Shown here in pieces: positions 17,054 to 24,764 of a DNA stretch of 64,000 nucleotides (positions are counted from its first letter, which is position 1; every line of letters starts with the position of its first letter). The DNA is taken from positions 1 through 64,000 of the forward strand of contig JAJEEM010000074.1 in NCBI GenBank assembly GCA_022820995.1, given 5' to 3'. The stretch comes from Gemmatimonadota bacterium (lineage in GTDB: Bacteria > Gemmatimonadota > Gemmatimonadetes > Palauibacterales > Palauibacteraceae). The position numbers and the translations under genes were made by a program. The notes below the pieces were generated by a model. The model ran no database searches and was not told where the DNA came from. It worked only from the letters and a program-made list of their open reading frames with translations.

Positions 17054-17491
17054 TCACGAAGGACGCAGGGGATGTTGCCATCTGAGTTCGGGGAACCGCC
17101 CGAAATCGGCGTCGGCCGAGACCATGGTGCAGCCGTGTTCCAGAGCGATCGCTGCGTGCTGGGCATCCGCAACCAGTTTCCCGGTGGCACCCGCCGCGCG
17201 ACACAGCCGCTCGAAGATCGCCATGTGATCGGGGCCCGGACCAATGATTCGAGCGTTCGGGCGCTCCGTGAGCGAAGACACGAAGGCGAGTGCCGCGTCG
17301 AGGGTGACCGGCGGATCAAACGCCCGTGGGTGGGTCACGATACGAACGAAACCGGAAAGCACGAGAACGGAGAGCGCGAAGGGCTCGGGCCCGGTGGCCA
17401 GCCGAGTGACCCACCGAGCATATGCGGCGTGTTCGGGGGTCGAACCGTCAATGTGCGCGTAGATCAGTACGTTGACATCGGGAAGAAGCAC
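17054..17491 (-). CDS. vapC: VapC-type PIN-domain toxin
   Basis: 145 residues from a GTG start. It begins LLPDVNVLIYAH (Asp5, first metal ligand of PIN nucleases). The middle VLSGFVRIVTHPRAF and the end VADAQHAAIALEHGCTMVSADADFGRF provide the later acidic residues. The Glu often found just before the VLSGF segment in this subfamily appears as Val, so the active site may be incomplete (uncertain by eye). The family cleaves RNA, often tRNA or rRNA, when freed from its antitoxin. It starts 6 bp after the RHH antitoxin stop, the standard antitoxin-first order. No separate ribosome-binding site is visible, so translation may depend on the antitoxin gene. Confidence 0.85.
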   Translation of the reverse strand: MLLPDVNVLIYAHIDGSTPEHAAYARWVTRLATGPEPFALSVLVLSGFVRIVTHPRAFDPPVTLDAALAFVSSLTERPNARIIGPGPDHMAIFERLCRAAGATGKLVADAQHAAIALEHGCTMVSADADFGRFPELRWQHPLRPS

Positions 17492-17497
17492 GGAGGA

Positions 17498-17746
17498 TCA
17501 TCCGCGTCCGAAGCGGGCGGCATCCTCATCGGCCTCCAGCGCCCTCGGCCGATCAAGATCGATGCCGGGACGGGGTCGTGAACGCACGGTCACGAGTCTA
17601 AAGGGCGGCGCCTCAGGATCCTCGCGCCGCTTCAGCGCGTCGTCCAGCGTCTTGGCGATGAAAGCGCTCACACTCATCCCCTGCGCCGCCGCTTCGCGTC
17701 GCACCTGTCGGTTGAGCCGGTCATCGAGGGAAATCGTCGTTCGCAT
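17498..17746 (-). CDS. vapB: Ribbon-helix-helix antitoxin (VapB/CopG type)
   Basis: 82 residues. The N-terminal MRTTISLDDRLNRQVRREA and GMSVSAFIAKTLDDAL form a ribbon-helix-helix DNA-binding fold. The charged C-terminal tail (RPGIDLDRPRALEADED) is typical of the toxin-wrapping region. It is followed 6 bp later by the PIN toxin and starts 38 bp after the P1-peptidase stop on the same strand. Tandem CTGCATCA repeats at 17766-17781, just upstream of its start, are candidate autoregulatory sites. Confidence 0.85.
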   Translation of the reverse strand: MRTTISLDDRLNRQVRREAAAQGMSVSAFIAKTLDDALKRREDPEAPPFRLVTVRSRPRPGIDLDRPRALEADEDAARFGRG

Positions 17747-17765
17747 GGTGAAGAGAATAACAGCC

Positions 17766-17781
17766 CTGCATCACTGCATCA
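17766..17781. promoter_or_regulatory. Tandem direct repeat upstream of vapB
   Basis: CTGCATCA occurs twice without a gap, 20 bp upstream of the vapB ATG and 3 bp beyond the P1-peptidase stop codon. Position and repetition fit a binding site for a ribbon-helix-helix repressor, but a chance repeat is possible. Confidence 0.3.
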
Positions 17782-17784
17782 ACA

Positions 17785-18894
17785 TCAGTTGTCGGAGGAT
17801 GCCAGGTCGGATACCGAGGGGAGGCCGGGGAGGCCGGTGGCGGCGCGGACGGCGCGCAGGATCGCCTCGGCGACCATGTCGGCGGCGAGCGCTCCGATGC
17901 GCGACAGGCCCCCCTCGTCGCGGTGCCTGCCCGTGGCGAGACCGAACAGCGTGTCGCCGTCGCTCGGGGTGTGGGCGGGGTAGACGGCGCGGGCGAGGCC
18001 GTCGTGCGCCATCTGCGCGACCTTCGTGATCTCGGCCTTCGTGAGCGTCGCGTTCGTCGCCACCACGCCGATCGTGGTGTTCTCGACGGAGGCGTCGTCA
18101 CCGAGCCCCCGCACCTCGCCCTCCCGCAGCAGCACGCGGGCATCGGCGAAGCCCGTCCCGTCCTCGGTGCGGACGCCGGCGACGATCTCACCCGTGGCCG
18201 GATCGACCACGTCGCCGACGGCGTTGACCGCCACGACCGCGGCCACCGTGAGACCGTTCTCGAGGGTGATCGAGGCGGTGCCGATCCCGCCCTTCATCGC
18301 GCGGCCCCGGCCGCGGAGCTTCCCCACCGTCGCGCCGGCCCCCGCGCCCACGCTGCCCTCGGCGGGCGCCGCCGCGCTTGCGGCGCCGGCGGCCTGGTAA
18401 CCGCACTCCGGCCCGGGACGGACGGATCCGCCGCCGATGCCGAGATCGAACAGGATCGCCCCCGCGACGATCGGGACGACGTGGTCCCCGGCCTGGTACC
18501 CGATCCCGCGCTCCTCGAGGTGCCGGACCACGCCCGACGCCGCGTCGAGCCCGAACGCGCTCCCGCCCGAGAGCACGATCGCGTGGGCTTCCTGCACGCT
18601 GTTCACCGGATCGAGGAGGGCGATCTCCCGCGTCCCCGGCGCGCCGCCGCGCACATCGACGCCCGCCACGGCGCCGTCCTCGGCGAGGACGACGGTACAG
18701 CCCGTGGGCCGCTCCTCCAGCGTGAAATGCCCCAGCGTGAGCCCCTCGACCGCCGTGATCCCGCGCCCCGCCGAATCCGATGTCTCCTGCGCCACACACC
18801 CTCCCGCCGAGAGAAATCCGCCCACCACGCCGGCCGCCGCGAGCGCGACGCGCCGCGCAGGGTACGGCCCCGGAAGCTCCGGCGAGAGTGTCAT
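17785..18894 (-). CDS. P1-family (DmpA/BapA-like, S58) peptidase, exported
   Basis: 369 residues from the ATG at 18894. A longer in-frame start at 18993 would add a low-complexity leader and is less likely. A twin-arginine-like/hydrophobic leader RRVALAAAGVVGGFLSAGG precedes a Cys (possible lipobox GGC). The mature part matches the P1 family: ITAVEGLTLGHFT, PTGCTVVLAEDG, AIVLSGGSAFGLDAA, a Gly-rich central stretch, and NTTIGVVATNA (Thr273/274) at the autocleavage/nucleophile position. The family is made as a proenzyme that cleaves itself before a Ser/Thr and then acts as an N-terminal-nucleophile aminopeptidase on peptides or beta-peptides. It is divergent from the antitoxin gene at 19049. 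Confidence 0.87.
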   Translation of the reverse strand: MTLSPELPGPYPARRVALAAAGVVGGFLSAGGCVAQETSDSAGRGITAVEGLTLGHFTLEERPTGCTVVLAEDGAVAGVDVRGGAPGTREIALLDPVNSVQEAHAIVLSGGSAFGLDAASGVVRHLEERGIGYQAGDHVVPIVAGAILFDLGIGGGSVRPGPECGYQAAGAASAAAPAEGSVGAGAGATVGKLRGRGRAMKGGIGTASITLENGLTVAAVVAVNAVGDVVDPATGEIVAGVRTEDGTGFADARVLLREGEVRGLGDDASVENTTIGVVATNATLTKAEITKVAQMAHDGLARAVYPAHTPSDGDTLFGLATGRHRDEGGLSRIGALAADMVAEAILRAVRAATGLPGLPSVSDLASSDN

Positions 18895-18980
18895 GCGAAC
18901 AATGTAGCACGGACGCCCCGGCGGGGTGCCGGCACCGGCAGGCAACGCAGTACCCGGCGGTCGAGCCGACGGCATCCGGA

Positions 18981-19005
18981 TGCTTGCAAGCACAAGATGC
19001 TAGCA
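18981..19005. promoter_or_regulatory. Two palindromes upstream of a FitA/VapB-type antitoxin
   Basis: TGCTTGCAAGCA (18981-18992) is a perfect 12-bp palindrome and TGCTAGCA (18998-19005) a perfect 8-bp palindrome; both have TGCT/AGCA half-sites. Their centres are 15 bp apart and they lie 44-68 bp before the antitoxin ATG. This arrangement fits an autoregulatory operator of the toxin-antitoxin pair and could also affect the divergent P1-peptidase gene. Confidence 0.55.
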
Positions 19006-19048
19006 CTAATTTCCGCTTGCCGACGACCGGTATCCAGGAGTTGAGCAT

Positions 19049-19312
19049 ATGGGGAACACGATTACCGTCCGGGACATCGATCCGGGCGACAAGGCCTGGC
19101 TCCGCCGGGAGGCCCGCTACACCGGCATCTCAATGGAGGAGTTCGTTCGCCGCCTGATTCGCGAGAAGCGGGAGAATGCCGCCGGCGAGACGAGGCCTTC
19201 GCAAGTCTTCGAGAGGTACTTCGGGCCGGAGTACGGGGTGGAGCTGCCCGAGCCTTCGCGCCATGGATACAGACCGTTCGTGTTCGAGGATGAGGGCGGG
19301 GACGAAGCGTGA
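19049..19312 (+). CDS. vapB: FitA/VapB-like ribbon-helix-helix antitoxin
   Basis: 87 residues. ITVRDIDPGDKAWLRREA and TGISMEEFVRRLIREKRE form a FitA-type ribbon-helix-helix domain. The C-terminal tail is aromatic and acidic (RHGYRPFVFEDEGG), as expected for the segment that occupies the PIN-toxin active site. GGAG lies about 9 nt before the ATG. Its stop overlaps the toxin GTG start as GTGA, so the two are translationally coupled. Two palindromes upstream are candidate operators. Confidence 0.87.
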   Translation: MGNTITVRDIDPGDKAWLRREARYTGISMEEFVRRLIREKRENAAGETRPSQVFERYFGPEYGVELPEPSRHGYRPFVFEDEGGDEA

Positions 19313-19758
19313 GGCAACCCCTCCGCTGGCTCCTCGATACAAACGTGGTCTCGGAGATGATGCGTCCGTCCCCCGACCCGCGAGTGGCCGGGTTTCTCGA
19401 CGGAATCTGGGCCCAGGGAGTCGGTCTGGCGTCCGTCACGGTGTGGGAGATCCTCAACGGAATCGGCCGCATGGACGCGGGCCGGCGGCGGGAACGGCTG
19501 GCCGAGCGATTCCAGGGCCTTCTGGATGATCTCTTTCGCGAACGGGTCCTCGACTGGACCCTCGGCGACGCGCAGGCCTGCGCCCGCATCATGGAATCGA
19601 AGAGACGGCGAGGCGAGCCGCTCGACGACCACCTGCCGGACGCGCTGCTGGCGGGCGCGGCCGCGCGTCACGGCCTCACCCTGGTCACGCGGAACGAGCG
19701 GGACTTCCGGCACACGGGCATCGAAGTGGTCAACCCCTGGGCGGACAGGTCGCGTTGA
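19309..19758 (+). CDS. vapC: FitB/VapC-like PIN-domain toxin
   Basis: 149 residues from a GTG that overlaps the antitoxin stop. The PIN acidic residues are present: LLDTNVVSEMM (Asp10), SVTVWEILNGI (Glu), and LPDALLAGAAARHGLTLVTRNERDF (Asp plus the final TRNERDF). FitB-type toxins are Mg2+-dependent endoribonucleases. It ends 21 bp from the convergent acetoacetyl-CoA synthetase stop. The complete acidic set suggests an active enzyme. Confidence 0.88.
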   Translation: MRQPLRWLLDTNVVSEMMRPSPDPRVAGFLDGIWAQGVGLASVTVWEILNGIGRMDAGRRRERLAERFQGLLDDLFRERVLDWTLGDAQACARIMESKRRRGEPLDDHLPDALLAGAAARHGLTLVTRNERDFRHTGIEVVNPWADRSR

Positions 19759-19779
19759 TCCGCCGGCCGCGCCGCCCCG

Positions 19780-21738
19780 CTACGTCCGGAGTTCCGGGCG
19801 GTCGCGGTAGTCGTCGAGCGCCTCGGGGTTCGCGAGCGCCTCGACGTTCTTCACCGACTCTCCCAGTACTACGGCCCGCACCGCGAGTTCCGAGATCTTG
19901 GCGCTCTTCGTGCGCGGGATGTCCGCGACCTCCAGAATCCGCGCCGGAACGTGCCGGGGCGAGGCGTTCTCCCGGATCTCCTTTCGGATCCGGGCCTCCA
20001 GGTCCTCGTCGAGGCTCCGGCCCTCCGCGAGCCGCACGAAGAGGACGACGCGCGTGTCGTTCTCCCACGGCTGCCCGATGACGATGGATTCCAGCACCTC
20101 CGGCAGCCGGTCCACCAGCCGGTAGATCTCCGCCGTCCCGATCCGCACCCCGCCCGCGTTCAGCGTCGCGTCGGAGCGGCCGTAGATCACCGCGCCGCCG
20201 CGCGCCGTCCACTCCATCCAGTCCCCGTGCCGCCAGACGTTGGGATACATGTCGAAGTACGCCGCGTGGAAGCGGCTCCCATCGTCGTCTCCCCAGAACC
20301 CCGTCGGCACCGATGGGAAGGGCGACTTGCAGACGAGTTCCCCCTTCCCCGCCGGCATCGACCGCCCCTCTTCATCCCACACATCCACGTCCATGCCCAG
20401 CGACGGCGCCTGGATCTCCCCCCGCCACACCGGGAGGAGCGGGTGCCCGACGACGAACCCCGCGCACAGGTCCGTCCCGCCGGAGATCGAGGCGAGGTGG
20501 ACATCCGGCTTCACGTCCCGGTACACGTAGTCGAACCCCTCCGGGACGAGGGGAGACCCGGTGGAGAGCATCGTCCGCACCGAGGAGAGATCGTGCGTCT
20601 CCAGCGGCCGGAGACCCGCCTTCCCGAGCGCGTCGATGAACTTCGCGGACACGCCGAGCTGGGTCATCCGCACCTCGTCCGCGTAGTCGAAGAGGACGTG
20701 CGGGCCGGGGTGGAAGGGCGAGCCGTCGTAGAGGACCACGGTCGCCTCGCTCGCGAGCGCCGAGGAGAGCCAGTTCCACATCATCCACCCGCAGGTGGTG
20801 TAGTAGAAGGTCCGGTCGCCCGCCCGGATGTCGGCGTGAAGCTGGTGCTCCTTCAGGTGCGTGAGGAGGACCCCGCCCGCCGCGTGGACGATGCACTTCG
20901 GGACGCCGGTCGTGCCCGAGGAGAAGAGGATGTAGAGGGGATGGTCGAACGGGAGCCGCCGGAACTCGATCTCTCGGGCTTCCCACGGGCCGATGAAGTC
21001 GTCGAACAGGACCGCGTTCGGGATCCTCGAAACGTCCGGGTCCGGATCCGTGTGGGGGACGATGATCACGCGCTCCACCGAGGGGAGGCGCCGCACGATC
21101 TCGGGCAGACGGTCGAGGCTCGAGTACCGCTTCCCTTGCCAGAAGTAGCCGTCGGCCGCGAGGAGGACGCGCGGTTCGATCTGGCCGAAGCGGTCGAGCA
21201 CGCCCTGCACGCCGAAGTCGGGCGAGGCGGTGGAGATCGTGGCCCCGAGGCTCGCCGAGGCGAGCATGTACACGATGGACTCCGGCATGTTGGGCACGTA
21301 GCCGGCCACGCGGTCGCCGGGCTCGATGCCGAGCGCGTCCAGCGCCTGGGCGAGGCGCGAGGTCGCATCGTACAGTTGTGCCCAGGTGAGGTCGCGGCGG
21401 ACGCGGTCCTCGGCCCGGAAGAGGAGAGCCGGCCCGTCGTCCCGGCGCCGGAGCAGGTTTTCCGCGTAGTTCAGCCGCGCGTCGGGGTACCAGCGCGCCC
21501 CCGGCAGGCGGTCGAAGTCGACGACCACGCGTTCGCCGCGCTCCCCGATGACGCCGCAGAAGTCCCAAACCGCGTTCCAGAACGCCTCGGGCTCGCGGAT
21601 CGACCACTGCCACAGCGCCTCCGGGGAGTCGGCCTTCGCCCCGCACTCCTCGTTCGCGAAGCGCGAGAAGCGCGCCATGTTCGTCGTCGCGGCGAAGTCC
21701 GGATCCGGGGTCCAGAGCGGCCGTTCCGCGCCCGTCAC
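19780..21738 (-). CDS. aacS: Acetoacetyl-CoA synthetase (acetoacetate--CoA ligase)
   Basis: 652 residues, the normal family length. It converts acetoacetate, ATP and CoA to acetoacetyl-CoA in the cytoplasm. Family marks are the N-terminal WTPDPDFAATTNMARF and ENLLRRRD, the P-loop ILFSSGTTGVPK (about 270), YYTTCGWMMWNWL, SISGGTDLC, the adenylate motif HGDWMEW, and PRTKSAKISE with the acetylatable catalytic Lys near the C-terminus. The WTP..NM..F start and TTCGWMMWN distinguish it from acetyl-CoA synthetase. The GTG start has AAGGAG about 10 nt upstream. It lies 31 bp after the NorB-like gene on the same strand and may be co-transcribed with it. Confidence 0.93.
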   Translation of the reverse strand: MTGAERPLWTPDPDFAATTNMARFSRFANEECGAKADSPEALWQWSIREPEAFWNAVWDFCGVIGERGERVVVDFDRLPGARWYPDARLNYAENLLRRRDDGPALLFRAEDRVRRDLTWAQLYDATSRLAQALDALGIEPGDRVAGYVPNMPESIVYMLASASLGATISTASPDFGVQGVLDRFGQIEPRVLLAADGYFWQGKRYSSLDRLPEIVRRLPSVERVIIVPHTDPDPDVSRIPNAVLFDDFIGPWEAREIEFRRLPFDHPLYILFSSGTTGVPKCIVHAAGGVLLTHLKEHQLHADIRAGDRTFYYTTCGWMMWNWLSSALASEATVVLYDGSPFHPGPHVLFDYADEVRMTQLGVSAKFIDALGKAGLRPLETHDLSSVRTMLSTGSPLVPEGFDYVYRDVKPDVHLASISGGTDLCAGFVVGHPLLPVWRGEIQAPSLGMDVDVWDEEGRSMPAGKGELVCKSPFPSVPTGFWGDDDGSRFHAAYFDMYPNVWRHGDWMEWTARGGAVIYGRSDATLNAGGVRIGTAEIYRLVDRLPEVLESIVIGQPWENDTRVVLFVRLAEGRSLDEDLEARIRKEIRENASPRHVPARILEVADIPRTKSAKISELAVRAVVLGESVKNVEALANPEALDDYRDRPELRT

Positions 21739-21769
21739 GCCCGAGTGCTCCTTCCGGCCCGCCCCGCCG

Positions 21770-23170
21770 TCACGCCCGTTCCTCCGACACCCACCAGTAC
21801 CGGAAGGCGGGCCGCACGAGCTGCGCGAGGAGCCAGGCGAAGAAGATCAGCGACAGCGTCCCGAGGACGGCGAACCCGATCCCGCTCCACGCGGACACCC
21901 AGTCCGGCGGCACGTAGGTCTCGCCCGGCGCGTGCACCGCCCGCGTGACGCCGACGGCCGTCCCCACCACGTGCAGCCAGAGGACGAGCCCCGCCACGGA
22001 GAGATTCAGCCCGATGAGACTCCAACGCATCGCCGGCGTGTGGAGCGTGTCCCATGCGTCCTCCCCCTCGCGGGCCTGCATGTGCTCGCTCAGGATCCAG
22101 ATCACCGCCCCCAGCAGGATCATCGTGTCGATGCCGATCATCGCCCCCATCGCGTGTCCCGTGACGACGTACGTCCCGTGAATCACCGCGTTCAGCGGCG
22201 GGACCGATATGAGGATCGCGCCGAACAGGATCGCGCACGTCCACCACTTCGCCGCCGCGAACGAGCCGCGTGCCGCGCAGAAGGCCGGATCGCTCGGTGT
22301 CCTGAGCGCCCGCCACAGGTCGAACATGGCCCGCGCGAGCACGATGATCTCCATCATGCTCACGACGAACGCGATCCACTTCACCGACTCCCGCCCGGGA
22401 AGATGATAGGTGTGGTGCGCGAAGTTCGTGAACGAGTTGAGCAGCCCCACCGCGAAGAGCATGTACGCGGTCGTGGAGCGCCCGTACGAGGGGTCCCCCG
22501 AAATCCGCTCCCCGAGATAGATCACGGAGCCGTAGACGAAGAGGTTGAAGCTGCCGACGAGAGTGCCCGTCGCCTTCCACTGGATCCGCATGTCCTGCAC
22601 CGGATCCCCGAAGATCCCCGGGATCAGCCACATGTGCTGTTCCACGAAGGTGACGATGAAGAAGAGCATCCCCACGCCCCACATCGTCACGTACACCGGC
22701 CGTTCCCAGAACCGCTTCCCCGCGAGCCGGAAGAAGTTCCACGCGTAGCAGATCCAGCCGCCGAGGATGAGAACGGAGAAGAAGGGATGGAAGCCGACGT
22801 ATTCGCGCCCGGTGCCCACGCCCAAGGCGAGCGTGAGAAGGATCCCGAGGCCCGCGAGCGCCCAGGTCAGGACCTGGATCCGGAGACGCCACCGGTCGCC
22901 CAGCGTCGGCGGGCCCTCATCCTGCAGGAAGCGGTACACGACGGCGACGCCGCCGAGGAAAACCCAGGCCGAGGCGAACACGGTATGGATCGGCCGCAAC
23001 TGGCGGAGGTCGAGGCCCACCTGCTGGAACCACGGCGCGAGCGAAGGCACGGAGTAGAAGGCGGCCAGGATGCCGCCCGCGAGCGTGACCGCGATCGCGA
23101 TGAGTCCGCCGCGGACGAAGGTGAGGACGGCGAACTGGTGCGCGGGGTGGCCGGCCGCGAAGGGCTTCAT
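21770..23170 (-). CDS. Heme-copper oxidase superfamily catalytic subunit, NorB-like
   Basis: 466 residues, about 12 membrane helices. The ATG at 23170 is chosen because it overlaps the upstream stop as ATGA and has GGGAG before it. By eye it aligns with NorB (nitric oxide reductase): PIHTVFASAWVFLGG (His62, low-spin heme), GTGREYVGF, EQHMWLIPG (His179, non-heme metal), FAHHTYH (His252/253, non-heme metal), SMMEIIVLA (Glu274) and HGTYVVTGHAM (His339, heme b3). Two positions look altered: the residue four after His179, Glu in canonical NorB, is Ile183, and the second His of the HxH motif is Met341. It may therefore be a divergent NO reductase or another heme-copper family member. It acts with the c-type cytochrome encoded just upstream, in the inner membrane. 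Confidence 0.82.
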   Translation of the reverse strand: MKPFAAGHPAHQFAVLTFVRGGLIAIAVTLAGGILAAFYSVPSLAPWFQQVGLDLRQLRPIHTVFASAWVFLGGVAVVYRFLQDEGPPTLGDRWRLRIQVLTWALAGLGILLTLALGVGTGREYVGFHPFFSVLILGGWICYAWNFFRLAGKRFWERPVYVTMWGVGMLFFIVTFVEQHMWLIPGIFGDPVQDMRIQWKATGTLVGSFNLFVYGSVIYLGERISGDPSYGRSTTAYMLFAVGLLNSFTNFAHHTYHLPGRESVKWIAFVVSMMEIIVLARAMFDLWRALRTPSDPAFCAARGSFAAAKWWTCAILFGAILISVPPLNAVIHGTYVVTGHAMGAMIGIDTMILLGAVIWILSEHMQAREGEDAWDTLHTPAMRWSLIGLNLSVAGLVLWLHVVGTAVGVTRAVHAPGETYVPPDWVSAWSGIGFAVLGTLSLIFFAWLLAQLVRPAFRYWWVSEERA

Positions 23171-23982
23171 GGGAACTCCCACCACGGCAGCGCGCCCCAG
23201 TCGAGGCTCCGGCCCGACGCGAGCGTCTCGGTCGCCGCTTCCAGCTCGTCCCGGTTCGCGACCAGGAACCGGAGGAACGCGGTGAGCGCCGCGCGGTCCG
23301 CGTCGCCGAGCGGCGGGACCGGGGGCGGCATGCCCATCAGCGGGCGCCCGTCAGCGAGCACCAGGTCGAGCGAGTCGGCCGCGAGCGATCCGGCGACGAG
23401 CGACAGGTCCGGCGCCCCGACGGGCGAGTCGCGGAACGGGAAGTGGCACGCGCTGCACGGGCGGATCCGGTACGCCGCGAACCCGGCGGCGACTTCGGCC
23501 AGGTCCTGATCCGGCCCGTCGCCCGATCCTGCGTCACTGGACGACCCGGCTCCGAGCGCCGCCTCGACCGCGCGCTCGAACGCCGCCTGCGCCCCGGCCC
23601 CCTCCCCCGGCGTCCCCATCCGCAGTTCGCCGCGGCCGATCTCCGGCCGGTCCATCTCCCGCAGGAAGGCCGCCATCGCCGCCGACTCGTCGTCGCTGAA
23701 CCCGAGCGGCGGCATCTGCCCGCTACCCACCGTCAACAACGAAACGAGCCGGGTCGAATCAACCCGGCTCGCGGCGTTCGTCAGATCCGGCCCGAGGAAT
23801 CCCCCCTGACCGTAGAACTGGTGACAGGTTTGACAGGCATGCGCCTGCCAGAGTTCGCGTCCCTCGCGCGCCGCCTCCGACAGGGGCGCGCTGCGCTCGT
23901 CGGAGTACACCAGCCCCGTCTGGACTCCGAAGGAGAGCACCAGCACGGCCAGAAGGAGCTTTTTTCGGGCCGGCGTGAACAT
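23167..23982 (-). CDS. Membrane-anchored diheme cytochrome c, NorC-like
   Basis: 271 residues. An N-terminal membrane anchor (about 8-26) is followed by a NorC-type motif CQTCHQFYGQGGFLGPDLTN (Cys50, Cys53, His54) with Met90 of SGQMPPL as probable distal ligand. After a low-complexity linker (about 143-160) comes a second domain with CSACH (Cys176, Cys179, His180) and LMGMPPP as possible distal ligand. NorC normally carries one heme in about 150 residues, so the extra domain is unusual and resembles caa3- or cbb3-type diheme donors. It should pass electrons to the NorB-like subunit, whose start overlaps this stop. The promoter must lie in the 160-bp divergent gap before the antitoxin gene at 24143. 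Confidence 0.85.
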   Translation of the reverse strand: MFTPARKKLLLAVLVLSFGVQTGLVYSDERSAPLSEAAREGRELWQAHACQTCHQFYGQGGFLGPDLTNAASRVDSTRLVSLLTVGSGQMPPLGFSDDESAAMAAFLREMDRPEIGRGELRMGTPGEGAGAQAAFERAVEAALGAGSSSDAGSGDGPDQDLAEVAAGFAAYRIRPCSACHFPFRDSPVGAPDLSLVAGSLAADSLDLVLADGRPLMGMPPPVPPLGDADRAALTAFLRFLVANRDELEAATETLASGRSLDWGALPWWEFP

Positions 23983-24084
23983 GGGGAGCGCTCGAAGGGG
24001 TTGGAGTCGCGTGATCTCGGACCCCGAGATGATCTTCCCTCAAGGCGACAGTCGTCAAGCTCGCCCGGGACGCCTGGCCGCACT

Positions 24085-24114
24085 ACCTTACGAAAATTCG
24101 CTTGACCGTAAGGT
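24085..24114. promoter_or_regulatory. Inverted repeat, candidate operator of the AbrB-type antitoxin
   Basis: ACCTTACG (24085-24092) and CGTAAGGT (24107-24114) are perfect 8-bp arms around a 14-bp spacer that includes TTGAC. It lies 29-58 bp upstream of the antitoxin ATG and about 100 bp from the divergent NorC-like start. Swapped-hairpin (AbrB/MazE) antitoxins commonly repress their own promoters through such repeats. Confidence 0.5.
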
Positions 24115-24142
24115 GGCCGAACCCACACGAGGAGTAAAAACC

Positions 24143-24385
24143 ATGCTCGTCAAGGTAACGGCGAAGCGACAAGTGACTTTTCCGGCGCATGTCCTGGACG
24201 CCATGGGCGTCCGACCCGGCGACCGTCTCGAACTGCTGGAGGGGCCCGACGGCTTCGTCATACGGCCGCACAAGATCGATCTGTCGCGCCTGGCCCCGCT
24301 GAGGGAACAGATCGACCCGGAAACCGAGCCCTTCGACATTCACGCCTTCCGCTCCCAGCGGCATGATCCGTCGCTACGGGATTGA
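24143..24385 (+). CDS. SpoVT/AbrB-type antitoxin
   Basis: 80 residues from the ATG at 24143, chosen because AGGAG lies 8 nt upstream and the domain starts at once (MLVKVTAKRQVTFPAHVLDAMGV). The swapped-hairpin AbrB domain (RPGDRLELLEGPDGFVIRP) occupies residues 1-48. The tail DIHAFRSQRHDPSLRD is charged and would bind the toxin. It overlaps the PIN-toxin start by 23 nt. An 8-bp inverted repeat upstream is a likely operator. Confidence 0.87.
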   Translation: MLVKVTAKRQVTFPAHVLDAMGVRPGDRLELLEGPDGFVIRPHKIDLSRLAPLREQIDPETEPFDIHAFRSQRHDPSLRD

Positions 24386-24764
24386 CACATCCGTCCTCGT
24401 GCGCCTGCTCACGGGCCGGCCCCGGGATCGGTTCGCCCACACGGTGCGGCGCCTGACAGCCCTCGCCGACGACGGAACCACCGTCGTGGCTTCCAATCAG
24501 GTGATAGGCGAGGCCTACGTGGCCCTCCAGCACCACTTCGGCGTGCAGAAGCCCGCCGCTCTCTCCGCCTTGATCCAGGTGCTGGGCAGCGGCCTGGTCG
24601 CACCCTTGAACGGGCTCTCGGTGATGAGGCTCCTGGACGCCTCGGGCGGCGCGGGGCTGCTTGATCGGCTCATCGCCGACAACTACGCACGTTCAGACCT
24701 TGACACCCTGACCCTGGACAAGGCGATGGCCAGCCTCCCCCGCGCCCGGTTCCTCGACCCCTGA
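24363..24764 (+). CDS. vapC: PIN-domain toxin paired with AbrB-type antitoxin
   Basis: 133 residues. RYGIDTSVLVRLLTG (Asp8), NQVIGEAYVALQHHFG (Glu) and IADNYARSDLDTLTLDKAM (Asp residues) supply the PIN acidic cluster. The last part is shortened relative to many VapCs, ending KAMASLPRARFLDP. The start lies inside the antitoxin gene, a 23-nt overlap typical of coupled pairs. A 7-bp-stem hairpin (24767-24790) follows the stop at once but lacks a T-run. Confidence 0.85.
   Translation: MIRRYGIDTSVLVRLLTGRPRDRFAHTVRRLTALADDGTTVVASNQVIGEAYVALQHHFGVQKPAALSALIQVLGSGLVAPLNGLSVMRLLDASGGAGLLDRLIADNYARSDLDTLTLDKAMASLPRARFLDP

Noticed and set aside
15271-17085. Plus-strand frame of about 600 codons opposite the symporter
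   Set aside because: Composition (EGEE/RDRE-rich) is an antisense shadow; the minus strand encodes a recognisable SSS transporter.
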